Below the pieces are notes generated by a model. It saw nothing but the letters and a program-made list of their open reading frames with translations, ran no database searches and was not told the origin of the DNA. Source: Oscillospiraceae bacterium (lineage in GTDB: Bacteria > Bacillota > Clostridia > Oscillospirales > Oscillospiraceae). From it: a DNA stretch of 39,619 nt. This document shows, piece by piece, positions 8,971 through 16,408 of this stretch. The first letter of the stretch is position 1. Each line of letters begins with the position of its first letter. A program made the position numbers and the translations under genes. The stretch covers positions 1-39,619 of the forward strand of contig JAAWSV010000022.1 in NCBI GenBank assembly GCA_022801715.1. The letters are read 5' to 3'.

Positions 8971-9540
8971 GTGCCCGGCAGGGCACGGTGCTTTTTTTCG
9001 CGCCGTGTTCGGCGCGGGACTGGGGACGGGGGGGGCGCCCCCGGGGCGACTGACTTTTGGCGCAGCCCAAAAGTCAGAAAAAGGCTGCTTAGGTGTCCGC
9101 TCAGGCGGACTTTAGCCCCCCTTTGGGGGGGCACAGCCCTGATTCGCTACCCCCTAAGAACCATAGGACGCGACGCACCTTCGACAGACCGGTGCTTGAT
9201 TTTCAGCTTGGTGCTTCGAACGCGGCGGCGGTAGCTCTCGCATAGATAAAGGTGTCCTGAGAGCGTACCCCTCGTCTTTGGATTTGTTGTAGGCGTCCGC
9301 TGCCGCTCTGCCTGCGTCGCCACGACTTGCCGCCGGGACTTGATGGTTGCTTCGCTGGCCCGGTGCGGCAAATGCCGCCGTGTTTGCTGGTGGTGTTGGT
9401 AAACTGGTTGTAGGGGCGGCCTGTGGCCGCCCGTTCTCCCGACACCTACTGCACGCCCGATAGTGTGTAGGGGCGCACATTGTGCGCCCGTTCTACCGGC
9501 ATCTATCGGACACCCGATAAACCGTCCGCAGGGGCTGGTG
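8971..9540 (+). repeat. Dispersed mosaic hairpin element, copy B
   Basis: Read on the plus strand this copy has the full block order. H0 is GTGCCC/GGGCAC (8971-8986) with seven T at 8992-8998. H1 is CGCGCCG/CGGCGCG (8999-9016). H2 is a GGGGG/CCCCC hairpin near 9028-9042, followed by GGGGCGAC. H3 is CTGACTTTTGG/CCAAAAGTCAG (9050-9077). Then come AGGCTGCTTAGGTGTCCGC, the core (about 9078-9405), and two palindromes, GTAGGGGCGGCC/GGCCGCC (9410-9432) and GTAGGGGCGCAC/GTGCGCCC (9467-9489). Its H0 end lies about ten bases from the mutL ribosome site. The remainder to 9611 shows no gene. Confidence 0.87.
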
Positions 9541-9611
9541 TCCTCACCGGCCCGTCCTTCGATGCCTGCCACGCCCCCGATAGACCCCCGGCCGCCGCAC
9601 CTCCTGCGTCT

Positions 9612-10325
9612 CTATGCGCCCCACCACACATACATCCCATTCACGATCACATGCACCAGCAGCGGCCCCCAGAGGTTCCCCGACCGGTCATACACGTAGG
9701 CCAGCACCGCCGCCGGCGCCAGATACTGCACCAGCAGGATCACCCCGCTGAGGGAGAAGCACCCGCCCCCGAGGAACTGCCACACGTGCAGAAACGCGAA
9801 CAGCGCACAGGAGGCCCCGTAGGCCGCCAGGGCGCCGTGGCCCTTCAGACCGCCGAAGATGTATCCCCGGAAGAGGACCTCCTCGATAAATGGCGCGATG
9901 ATCATCAAAATCAGCACCGTGGCCCTGGGGGCGTCGTGGACTTGGGCGCTGATGGGGTAGTCGTTTAGGTTCAGCTGGTGGCCGAACAGGGCCCGGCTCA
10001 GGCGGAAGAGAACCTCGTTGAGCCCGTAGAACAGCACCAAGCCCACGCCCACCGCGTACAGCGTCTCCACAAAGTTTCCAAAGAAGTACCCGGTGCTCCG
10101 GCCGATGAACCCGTAGAAGATCACAAGTGTCACCGCGAAGAGCACGTAGTAGTAGATCACATTCTCCGTCTGGGGGCTGATGGACGTGCCAAACAAATGC
10201 TCCACCGCCCGGAACAGTCCGGCGCGGATGAAAGGCAGTACCAACAGGTACAGCAGCAGCAAAATCCCCCCGGCGATGACCTCAAAATGGCTGAGGCCCA
10301 CGCCTCTCACTTTTCTGGCGGCCAT
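9612..10325 (-). CDS. CPBP-family intramembrane glutamic protease
   Basis: A 237-residue polytopic membrane protein of the CPBP (CAAX protease / bacteriocin-processing) family. The active-site motifs are present in order: EEVLFRG (glutamates), FAFLHVWQF (histidine) and HVIVNGMY. About seven hydrophobic segments are visible. Family members cleave peptides within the membrane, and some act in bacteriocin self-immunity or protein sorting; nothing nearby indicates a substrate. The start at 10325 has AAAGGAGG upstream; the longer frame to 10424 lies in a short repeat. It follows mutS after 129 bases and precedes repeat copy B. Confidence 0.88.
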   Translation of the reverse strand: MAARKVRGVGLSHFEVIAGGILLLLYLLVLPFIRAGLFRAVEHLFGTSISPQTENVIYYYVLFAVTLVIFYGFIGRSTGYFFGNFVETLYAVGVGLVLFYGLNEVLFRLSRALFGHQLNLNDYPISAQVHDAPRATVLILMIIAPFIEEVLFRGYIFGGLKGHGALAAYGASCALFAFLHVWQFLGGGCFSLSGVILLVQYLAPAAVLAYVYDRSGNLWGPLLVHVIVNGMYVWWGA

Positions 10326-10346
10326 AGGCGCCTCCTTTTTGTCAGA

Positions 10347-10370
10347 TGAGGAATGAGGAGTTAGGAATTG
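10347..10370 (-). repeat. Short repeat, GGAATGAGGAGTTAGGAATT type, copy 1
   Basis: A 20-24 base sequence also found near 25430-25462 (as ATTCCTAACTCCTAATTCCC) and 31775-31797. Here it lies upstream of the CPBP ribosome site. A related AT-rich stretch, CATTCATTCTTCATTCCTG, is at about 10423-10441 next to the mutS stop. All copies are in gaps and none is in a coding region. Confidence 0.55.
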
Positions 10371-10454
10371 TCCCCGGTGGTACATCCCCTGTTCCATTCC
10401 AATCTGCCGCCGCGGGCGGCACATTCATTCTTCATTCCTGATTGAATGGAATCG

Positions 10455-13049
10455 TCACGAAAGCTTTTGTTTCAGCTCATAGAGAAGCCCTAAGGCCTCG
10501 ATCGGCGTCAGCGTGTCGGGCTGGGAGCGGCGGAGGCGCGTGAGAACCTCCTCCTCGCCTATGGCCGTCAGGGAGACCTGTCCCTCTGTCCGCTCTGCCG
10601 GAGGCGGGGGACAACAGGCCGCGCCGCCCTCCAGCTCCTCCAGGATCGTCCGGGCCCTGCGTACCACGCTCTCCGGCAGGCCGGCCAGCTTGGCCACCTC
10701 GATGCCGTAGCTCCGGTCCGCCCCGCCGGGGAGGATCTTCCTGAGAAAGATGATGTCCTCCCCACGGGCCTTTACGGCGATGTTGTAGTTTTTCACCCCG
10801 GTAAGGCGCTCCTCCAGCTCCGTCAGCTCGTGGTAGTGGGTGGCGAAGAGGGTCTTGGCCTTCAGACGCAGCGCGCAGTGCTCCAGCACCGCCCGGGCGA
10901 TGGACATGCCGTCGAAGGTGCTGGTGCCCCGGCCGATCTCGTCCAGGATGAGCAGGCTCCGGGCGGTGGCGCAGCGGAGGATGTCGCTGACCTCGTTCAT
11001 CTCCACCATAAAGGTGGACTGCCCCGAGCTCAGATCGTCGCTGGCGCCGATGCGGGTAAAGATCCGGTCCACCACGCCGATCCGGGCGGCCTTCGCCGGC
11101 ACGAAGGAGCCGATCTGGGCCATCAGCGTGATGAGGGCCACTTGGCGCATGTAGGTGGACTTCCCGGCCATGTTGGGGCCGGTGATGATGGACACCCGGT
11201 CCTCCCGCTCCCCCATAAAGGTGTCGTTGGGGACGAAGAGGCCGGTTTTCAGCATCTGTTCCACCACCGGGTGCCGGCCGTCGTGTATCTCAATGGCCCC
11301 GCTCTCGTCCACGTCGGGGCGGCAGTAGCCATTTTTCACCGCCACCGCCGCCAGAGAGCAGAGGGCGTCGGTCTCCGCCACCGCGGCGGCGCTGCGCTGG
11401 ATGCGCTCCGTATTTTGGGCGATCTCCTCCCGCAGCGCCTGAAAGAGCTGGTACTCCAGCGCCGTCAAGCGGTCCTTGGCGGTGAGAATCTTATGTTCCA
11501 AGTCCTTCAGCTCCGCGGTGATGTACCGCTCGGCGTTGGCCACGGTCTGCTTGCGCACATAGTCCGCGGGCACCTGCCCCTTGTAGGCGTTGCTCACCTC
11601 GATGTAGTAGCCAAAGACCTTGTTGAATTTTACCTTCAGATTGCGGATGCCTGTCCGCTCCCGCTCTCTGGCCTCCAGCTCCACGGCGAAGTCCGCGCCG
11701 CTGGTGTGGGAGCGCCGGAGCTCATCCACCTCCCCCGAGTACCCCTCCGCGATAAATCCCCCCTCCCGGACGGAGAAGGGCGGGTCGGCCACAATGGCCC
11801 GACCCAGCAGGGCGGCGATGTCCTCCAAGGTGTCCAGCTCCCCCGCCAGCTCCCCGAGGCGCCCGGCGGGGAAGGCGGAGAGGAGGCGCTTCACCTCCGG
11901 CAGCTTCTCCGCCGCGGCGCGGAGGGCGGCCAGATCCCGGCCCCCGCCGCTGCCATAGACCACCCGGCCGATAAGGCGCTCCATATCGGCGATGCCGCTC
12001 AGGGACAAGATCAGCTCCTCCCGGTTTACGGTATCCCTTGTCAGCGCCTCCACCGCGGCGGAGCGCCGGGAGATGGCGGCCACGCTCAGAAGGGGCCGCT
12101 CCAGATAGGACCGGAGCAGCCGGGCCCCCATGGCGGTCTTGGTCTTATCCAGCACCCACAGGAGGCTCCCCCGCTTCTCCTTCCCCCGAAGGGTCTCCGT
12201 CAGCTCCAGGTTCCGCCGGGCGGTGAGATCCAGCTCCATAAACCGCCCCTGCCGGTAGTACTCGAGGTCGTTGATGTGGCTCAGATCCGTCTTTTGCGTC
12301 TCGTGGAGGTACTGCAAAAGCCCCCCCAGGGCCAGCAGCGCGGCGGGATTGTTCCGGGGCAGGGCGTCCACAGGCTCCGCGCCGAACTGGGCGCGCACCA
12401 GACGCTCCGCGCTCTCCGGGCGGAAGTACCGCGCCCCCACCCGCCCCACGGCGCAGTGGAACCGGTCCCGCAGCAGGGCGGTAAGCTCCTCCCCGGCGGC
12501 CTCCTCACTGAGCACCGCCTCCGCCGGATGAAACCGGCCGATCTCATTGACAATGTGGACCATCCGGTCCTTCCCCTCAAAGGAGGTGGCGTGTGTCTTC
12601 CCGGTGGTCACATCGCAGAAGCACACCCCGGCGCCCCGGCTGTCGTTGTAGACGGCGCAGATAAAGTTGCTCCGCCCCTCCTCCAGGGAGGCCGCGTCGG
12701 TGACCGTCCCCGGCGTCACCACCCGAATGATATCCCGCTTCACCAGCCCCTTAGCCGCCGCCGGGTCCTCCGTCTGCTCACAGATGGCGATCTTATAGCC
12801 CTTGGCGATAAGCCGGGCGATATAGGCGTCGCTGGAGTGATAGGGCACGCCGCACATCGGCGTCCTCTCCCCCTCCGGCTTCCCCCGATCCCTCGTGGTC
12901 AGCGTAAGATTCAGCTCCTCGGACACCTTGAGGGCGTCCTCGTTAAACATCTCATAGAAGTCCCCCAGCCGAAAAAAGAGAATCGCGTCCGGGTTTTGCT
13001 CCTTGATCTCCAGATACTGCCGCATCATGGGGGTGGTTTCTGGTGGCAT
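10455..13049 (-). CDS. mutS: DNA mismatch repair protein MutS
   Basis: An 864-residue mismatch-recognition ATPase, of normal length. Near the N-terminus the mismatch wedge appears as LFFRLGDFYEMF (the Phe-x-Glu pair). In the C-terminal ATPase domain are the Walker A GPNMAGKSTYMRQ, the TFMVEMNE signature, Walker B LLILDEIGRGTSTFDG and the ATHYHELTELE switch. AAGGAGG precedes the ATG. It works with MutL encoded downstream; miaB is the upstream neighbour on the same strand with a 170-base gap. Confidence 0.97.
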   Translation of the reverse strand: MPPETTPMMRQYLEIKEQNPDAILFFRLGDFYEMFNEDALKVSEELNLTLTTRDRGKPEGERTPMCGVPYHSSDAYIARLIAKGYKIAICEQTEDPAAAKGLVKRDIIRVVTPGTVTDAASLEEGRSNFICAVYNDSRGAGVCFCDVTTGKTHATSFEGKDRMVHIVNEIGRFHPAEAVLSEEAAGEELTALLRDRFHCAVGRVGARYFRPESAERLVRAQFGAEPVDALPRNNPAALLALGGLLQYLHETQKTDLSHINDLEYYRQGRFMELDLTARRNLELTETLRGKEKRGSLLWVLDKTKTAMGARLLRSYLERPLLSVAAISRRSAAVEALTRDTVNREELILSLSGIADMERLIGRVVYGSGGGRDLAALRAAAEKLPEVKRLLSAFPAGRLGELAGELDTLEDIAALLGRAIVADPPFSVREGGFIAEGYSGEVDELRRSHTSGADFAVELEARERERTGIRNLKVKFNKVFGYYIEVSNAYKGQVPADYVRKQTVANAERYITAELKDLEHKILTAKDRLTALEYQLFQALREEIAQNTERIQRSAAAVAETDALCSLAAVAVKNGYCRPDVDESGAIEIHDGRHPVVEQMLKTGLFVPNDTFMGEREDRVSIITGPNMAGKSTYMRQVALITLMAQIGSFVPAKAARIGVVDRIFTRIGASDDLSSGQSTFMVEMNEVSDILRCATARSLLILDEIGRGTSTFDGMSIARAVLEHCALRLKAKTLFATHYHELTELEERLTGVKNYNIAVKARGEDIIFLRKILPGGADRSYGIEVAKLAGLPESVVRRARTILEELEGGAACCPPPPAERTEGQVSLTAIGEEEVLTRLRRSQPDTLTPIEALGLLYELKQKLS

Positions 13050-13184
13050 GGGGGGGACCTCCTTTGTGTTTGAGATAAGAAAGAACGTGGGGGAGTGTTG
13101 AGTGAGGAACGAAAGTGTCGCCTGACGGCGACGGGATTTGATTTTTTAGAATGGAGAGTGGAGAATAGAGTGCCTATATTTTGG

Positions 13185-13208
13185 AAGAGAACAAAAGTTC
13201 TCTTTTTT
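13185..13208. terminator. Hairpin between miaB and mutS
   Basis: AAGAGAAC and GTTCTCTT pair across a four-A loop, with a run of T on the plus side and A on the minus side. It lies 11 bases past the miaB stop. The T-run is on the wrong side for a minus-strand terminator, so it may be only a processing or stability hairpin. A second small hairpin, GTCGCC/GGCGAC, is at about 13117-13132. Confidence 0.4.
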
Positions 13209-13219
13209 CCTCCTCACTC

Positions 13220-14635
13220 TTACCTGACACAGCTCCCGAACAGAGCCCAAGTATTCCTCCCCGCGATCTCCGCCTCCGCGTACTGCCCGATCAGCTCCTT
13301 CGGGCCGCGCAGGTGCACCAGTCTGCCGCCGGCGGTGCGGGCGGAGAGGGGCCATTCGGCGTCGCCGGTCTCGCCGTCCACCAGGACCCGGAGCCGCCGG
13401 CCCACATAGGTCTGGTGGATCTCGGCGGAGATCCGGTTCTGGGACGCCAAGAGGCGGTCGAACCAGACCTGCTTCTCCTGACGGCTGGCCGGGTCCGGCA
13501 GCTTCGCCGCCGGTGTGCCGGGCCGGGGGGAGTAGATGAAGGTGAAGAGGGCGTCGTAGCGCACCTCCTCGATAAGGGAGACGGTCTCCATGGCCTCCGC
13601 CTCGGTCTCGCCGGGGAAGCCGATAATGATGTCGCTGGTGAGCACCAGGTCCGGCATGGCCTGACGGGCCCAGCGGACTTTCTCCAAGTAGCTCTCCCGG
13701 GTGTACCCCCGGTTCATGGCCTTCAGCACCCGGCTGCACCCGGACTGGACCGGCAGGTGGAGCTGATGGGCCACATGGCCGCACCGGGCCATGGTGGAAA
13801 ACAGCTTCTCCCCCGCATCCTTGGGGTGGCTGGTCATAAAGCGGACCAGATAGTCGCCGGGGATCTTGTCGATCTCCGCGAGGAGGTCGGAGAAGTCCAT
13901 GGGCCGGGTCAGATCCTTGCCGTAGGAGTTCACGTTCTGGCCTAAGAGGGTGATCTCCTTCACCCCCGCCTCCGCCAGCTCCCGGACCTCCTGTAGGATA
14001 GCCTCCGGCTCCCGGCTCCGCTCCCGCCCCCGGACGTAGGGGACGATGCAGTAGGAACAGAAGTTGTTGCAGCCGTACATGATGGACACCCAGGCCTTGA
14101 TGCCGCTCTCCCGGAGGACGGGCAGCCCCTCGGCGATGGTGCCGTGCTCATCGGCGATGGAGAACACCCGATGGCGCTCCTCCGCCGCCTCTAAAAGAAG
14201 CTCCGGGAAGCGCCAGAGGGCCTGGGGGCCAAAGACGATGTCCACATGGCGGTAGCTCTTTTTGACCTTCTCCGCCGCGCTCTCCTGCTGGGCCATGCAG
14301 CCGCAGAGGCAGATAAGCTGCCGGGGATTGTTCGCCTTGGTGTGGGTGAGCTGCCCCAGGGCCCCGTAGACCCGTTTCTCCGCGTTCTCCCGGATGGCGC
14401 AGGTGTTGATCAGGACGATGTCCGCCCGGCTGGGCTCGTCAATAAAGGCGCAGCCCATCTCCCGGAGCATCCCCATAAGCCGCTGGCTGTCGGCCACATT
14501 CTGCTGACACCCGTAGGTCTGCACATAGGCGAGGGGGGGCGTGTGCTCCTGAGCGAGGAGGCCGCGGAGCTTCTCGATGGCCTCCCGCTGCCGGCCGATA
14601 GCCGACTGGGGGAGGAGAATGGCGTTTCTGTCCAA
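13220..14635 (-). CDS. miaB: tRNA-2-methylthio-N6-dimethylallyladenosine synthase MiaB
   Basis: A 471-residue radical SAM methylthiotransferase that turns i6A37 into ms2i6A37. The N-terminal cluster cysteines are in QTYGCQQN, NTCAIRE and LCGCMAQ. The radical SAM cluster is CNNFCSYC (CX3CX2C), followed by GQNVNSYG. The C-terminal end is a TRAM RNA-binding domain. The start is uncertain. I prefer a TTG at 14635, with AAGGAGAGGT upstream. An in-frame ATG at 14722 also has a purine-rich site (GGGGAGGGGAA), but would translate a perfect 14-bp hairpin. Its partner MiaA is encoded 7 kb downstream on the same strand. Confidence 0.93.
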   Translation of the reverse strand: MDRNAILLPQSAIGRQREAIEKLRGLLAQEHTPPLAYVQTYGCQQNVADSQRLMGMLREMGCAFIDEPSRADIVLINTCAIRENAEKRVYGALGQLTHTKANNPRQLICLCGCMAQQESAAEKVKKSYRHVDIVFGPQALWRFPELLLEAAEERHRVFSIADEHGTIAEGLPVLRESGIKAWVSIMYGCNNFCSYCIVPYVRGRERSREPEAILQEVRELAEAGVKEITLLGQNVNSYGKDLTRPMDFSDLLAEIDKIPGDYLVRFMTSHPKDAGEKLFSTMARCGHVAHQLHLPVQSGCSRVLKAMNRGYTRESYLEKVRWARQAMPDLVLTSDIIIGFPGETEAEAMETVSLIEEVRYDALFTFIYSPRPGTPAAKLPDPASRQEKQVWFDRLLASQNRISAEIHQTYVGRRLRVLVDGETGDAEWPLSARTAGGRLVHLRGPKELIGQYAEAEIAGRNTWALFGSCVR

Positions 14636-14681
14636 GGCAGTACCTCTCCTTGCGTGATATCGTGATATGTCATAGAAAGAT

Positions 14682-14713
14682 AACAGCACAAAAGCCGCTG
14701 CTTTTGTGCTGTT
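14682..14713 (-). promoter_or_regulatory. Perfect leader hairpin upstream of miaB
   Basis: AACAGCACAAAAGC and GCTTTTGTGCTGTT form a 14-bp stem with a 4-base loop. On the minus strand it is followed by TATCTTTCTATG, a weakly T-rich tail. It lies about 47 bases upstream of the proposed TTG start and downstream of the promoter, so it could attenuate or stabilise the miaB leader. Confidence 0.6.
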
Positions 14714-14790
14714 GTGGTCCATTTCCCCTCCCCGCTCCCACGGGGGCATGAAAGGGGCGAAAATCAACTATAAATAGCCGCTATAGCGCA

Positions 14791-14819
14791 ATTATAGCAC
14801 AAACCGCCCCCTGTGACAA
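14791..14819 (-). promoter_or_regulatory. Promoter of miaB (sigma-A type)
   Basis: On the minus strand TTGTCA (14814-14819) and TATAAT (14791-14796) are separated by 17 bases. The predicted message begins near 14784, giving a leader of about 150 nt before the TTG start of miaB. Confidence 0.8.
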
Positions 14820-14958
14820 GCACTTTTTCCCCAGCGGGATAGAATGTCCCTTTTTAGCGATAAGCGGCTGTTTAAAAACACCAACAATTCCACAGAGTGA
14901 ACATGCAATGAGTTAGAACGGATACTATCATGAAAGCAGAAATCCCCCTCCTCCCCCC

Positions 14959-14988
14959 TTTACAGCCCCCCTGCGCCTGTGATACACT
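14959..14988 (+). promoter_or_regulatory. Promoter of the malic enzyme gene
   Basis: TTTACA (14959-14964), an 18-base spacer and TACACT (14983-14988), the latter preceded by TGA as an extended -10. The predicted start is about 35 bases upstream of the ATG. The remaining gap between the divergent genes shows nothing else clear. Confidence 0.7.
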
Positions 14989-15030
14989 AAGCCCACAGCA
15001 CCAATCTACCACACGAAGGAGAAGAACGCT

Positions 15031-16203
15031 ATGGATTACGCAAAAGAGTCCCTCCGCCTCCACGAGGAGTGGAAGGGCAAGATTGAGGTCATCGCCACCG
15101 TCCCCGTCAAGACCAAGGAGGACCTCTCCCTGGCCTACACCCCCGGCGTGGCCCAGCCCTGCTTGGAGATCCAGCAGGACATCGACAAGAGCTACACCCT
15201 CACCCGGCGCCACAACCTCTGCGCCGTCATCACCGACGGCAGCGCCGTCCTGGGCCTGGGCGACATCGGTCCCGAGGCCGGTATGCCGGTGATGGAGGGC
15301 AAGTGTGTCCTCTTCAAGGCCTTCGGCGGCGTGGACGCCTTCCCCCTCTGCGTCAAGACCCAGAATGTGGACGAGTTTGTCCAGACGGTCTACAACATCT
15401 CCGGCTCCTTCGGCGGCGTCAACCTGGAGGACATCGCCGCCCCCCGGTGCTTTGAGATCGAGCGGAAATTAAAGGAGAAGTGCGACATCCCCATCTTCCA
15501 CGACGACCAGCACGGTACCGCCATCATCACGTTGGCGGGCCTCACCAACGCCCTGAAGGTGGTGGGCAAGCGCAAGGAGGACGTGAGGATTGTCACCTCC
15601 GGCGCCGGCGCCGCGGCCATCTCCATCACCCGCCTCCTCCTCTCCGCCGGCTTCAAGAACATCACCATGTGCGACCGCAAGGGCGCCATCTACGCCGGCC
15701 GGGATGGCCTGAACTGGATCAAGGAGGAGATGGCCCAGCAGACCAACTTGGAGAAGCGCAGCGGCACCTTGGCGGAGATGCTGGCGGGAGCGGACGTGTT
15801 CATCGGCGTCAGCGCCCCGGGGATGGTCACCACAGAGATGGTCAAGACCATGAACCGCGACGCCATCATCTTTGCCTGCGCCAACCCCACCCCGGAGATC
15901 TTCCCCGACGAGGCCAAGGCCGGCGGCGCCAAAGTCGTCTCCACCGGCCGCAGCGACTTCCCCAACCAGATCAACAATGTCCTGGCCTTCCCCGGCGTCT
16001 TCCGGGGCGCCTTCGATGTCCGCGCCAGCGACATCAACGAGGAGATGAAGATGGCCGCCGCCGAGGCTCTGGCCGGCCTCATCAGCGACGAGGAGCTGAC
16101 CGCGGACTATATCATCCCCAAGGCTTTCGATCCCCGCGTGGGCCCCGCCGTGGCCAAGGCGGTAGCCGAGGCCGCCCGCAAATTCGGCGTAGCCCGGATC
16201 TAA
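15031..16203 (+). CDS. NAD(P)-dependent malic enzyme
   Basis: A 390-residue short-form bacterial malic enzyme that decarboxylates malate to pyruvate and makes NAD(P)H. Tyr36 in LSLAYTPGVA and the lysine in VLFKAFGGVDAFP are the usual acid/base pair; FHDDQHGTA supplies metal ligands. The dinucleotide fold shows TSGAGAAAIS near residue 190, and NFP-type substrate residues appear in SDFPNQINN. GAAGGAGAA precedes the ATG. It is transcribed alone, with its own promoter and a terminator. Cofactor preference cannot be told by eye. Confidence 0.94.
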   Translation: MDYAKESLRLHEEWKGKIEVIATVPVKTKEDLSLAYTPGVAQPCLEIQQDIDKSYTLTRRHNLCAVITDGSAVLGLGDIGPEAGMPVMEGKCVLFKAFGGVDAFPLCVKTQNVDEFVQTVYNISGSFGGVNLEDIAAPRCFEIERKLKEKCDIPIFHDDQHGTAIITLAGLTNALKVVGKRKEDVRIVTSGAGAAAISITRLLLSAGFKNITMCDRKGAIYAGRDGLNWIKEEMAQQTNLEKRSGTLAEMLAGADVFIGVSAPGMVTTEMVKTMNRDAIIFACANPTPEIFPDEAKAGGAKVVSTGRSDFPNQINNVLAFPGVFRGAFDVRASDINEEMKMAAAEALAGLISDEELTADYIIPKAFDPRVGPAVAKAVAEAARKFGVARI

Positions 16204-16264
16204 GAAGTCCCGCCGTCCCACTGCGCCCCACGACTTACAGGATCAGGCACAGCAGAAAAAAACG

Positions 16265-16304
16265 CCTGTAGGGCGGGACGGCCCCGGCCCGCCGTCCCCG
16301 AGGC
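16265..16304. repeat. Solo palindromic module of the GTAGGG type
   Basis: GTAGGGCGGGACGGC ... GCCGTCCCCGAG forms a GC-rich inverted repeat just after the malic enzyme gene. The GTAGGG start and the CCGTCCCC end match the modules at the ends of the long element (19678-19710, 26420-26455, 36141-36170). Here it stands without the core. Confidence 0.6.
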
Positions 16305-16375
16305 TCCGCCGCACGGCATGGAACCGCACAGGGGTTATCGGAGGCGTGGCATGGCGGAGCGTCTGCTTGGCGGGT

Positions 16376-16407
16376 AAAGGCCCTCCCCGGCTGGGGAGGG
16401 CCTTTTT
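16376..16407. terminator. Bidirectional terminator between malic enzyme and ABC permease
   Basis: AAAGGCCCTCCCC and GGGGAGGGCCTTTTT form a 13-bp stem with a 4-base loop, with T-runs on both strands. It ends the malic enzyme message and the convergent transporter message, whose last stop codon is at 16409. Confidence 0.85.
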
Positions 16408-16408
16408 G

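Noticed and set aside
8955-9134. Longer N-terminus for MutL
   Set aside because: The 60 extra residues would be read from repeat copy B; the usual MutL start with a good ribosome site is at 8954.
10830-13073. A 747-codon plus-strand open frame opposite mutS
   Set aside because: It mirrors mutS codon by codon in GC-rich DNA, has no ribosome site and gives low-complexity His/Gly/Leu-rich protein; mutS has every family motif.
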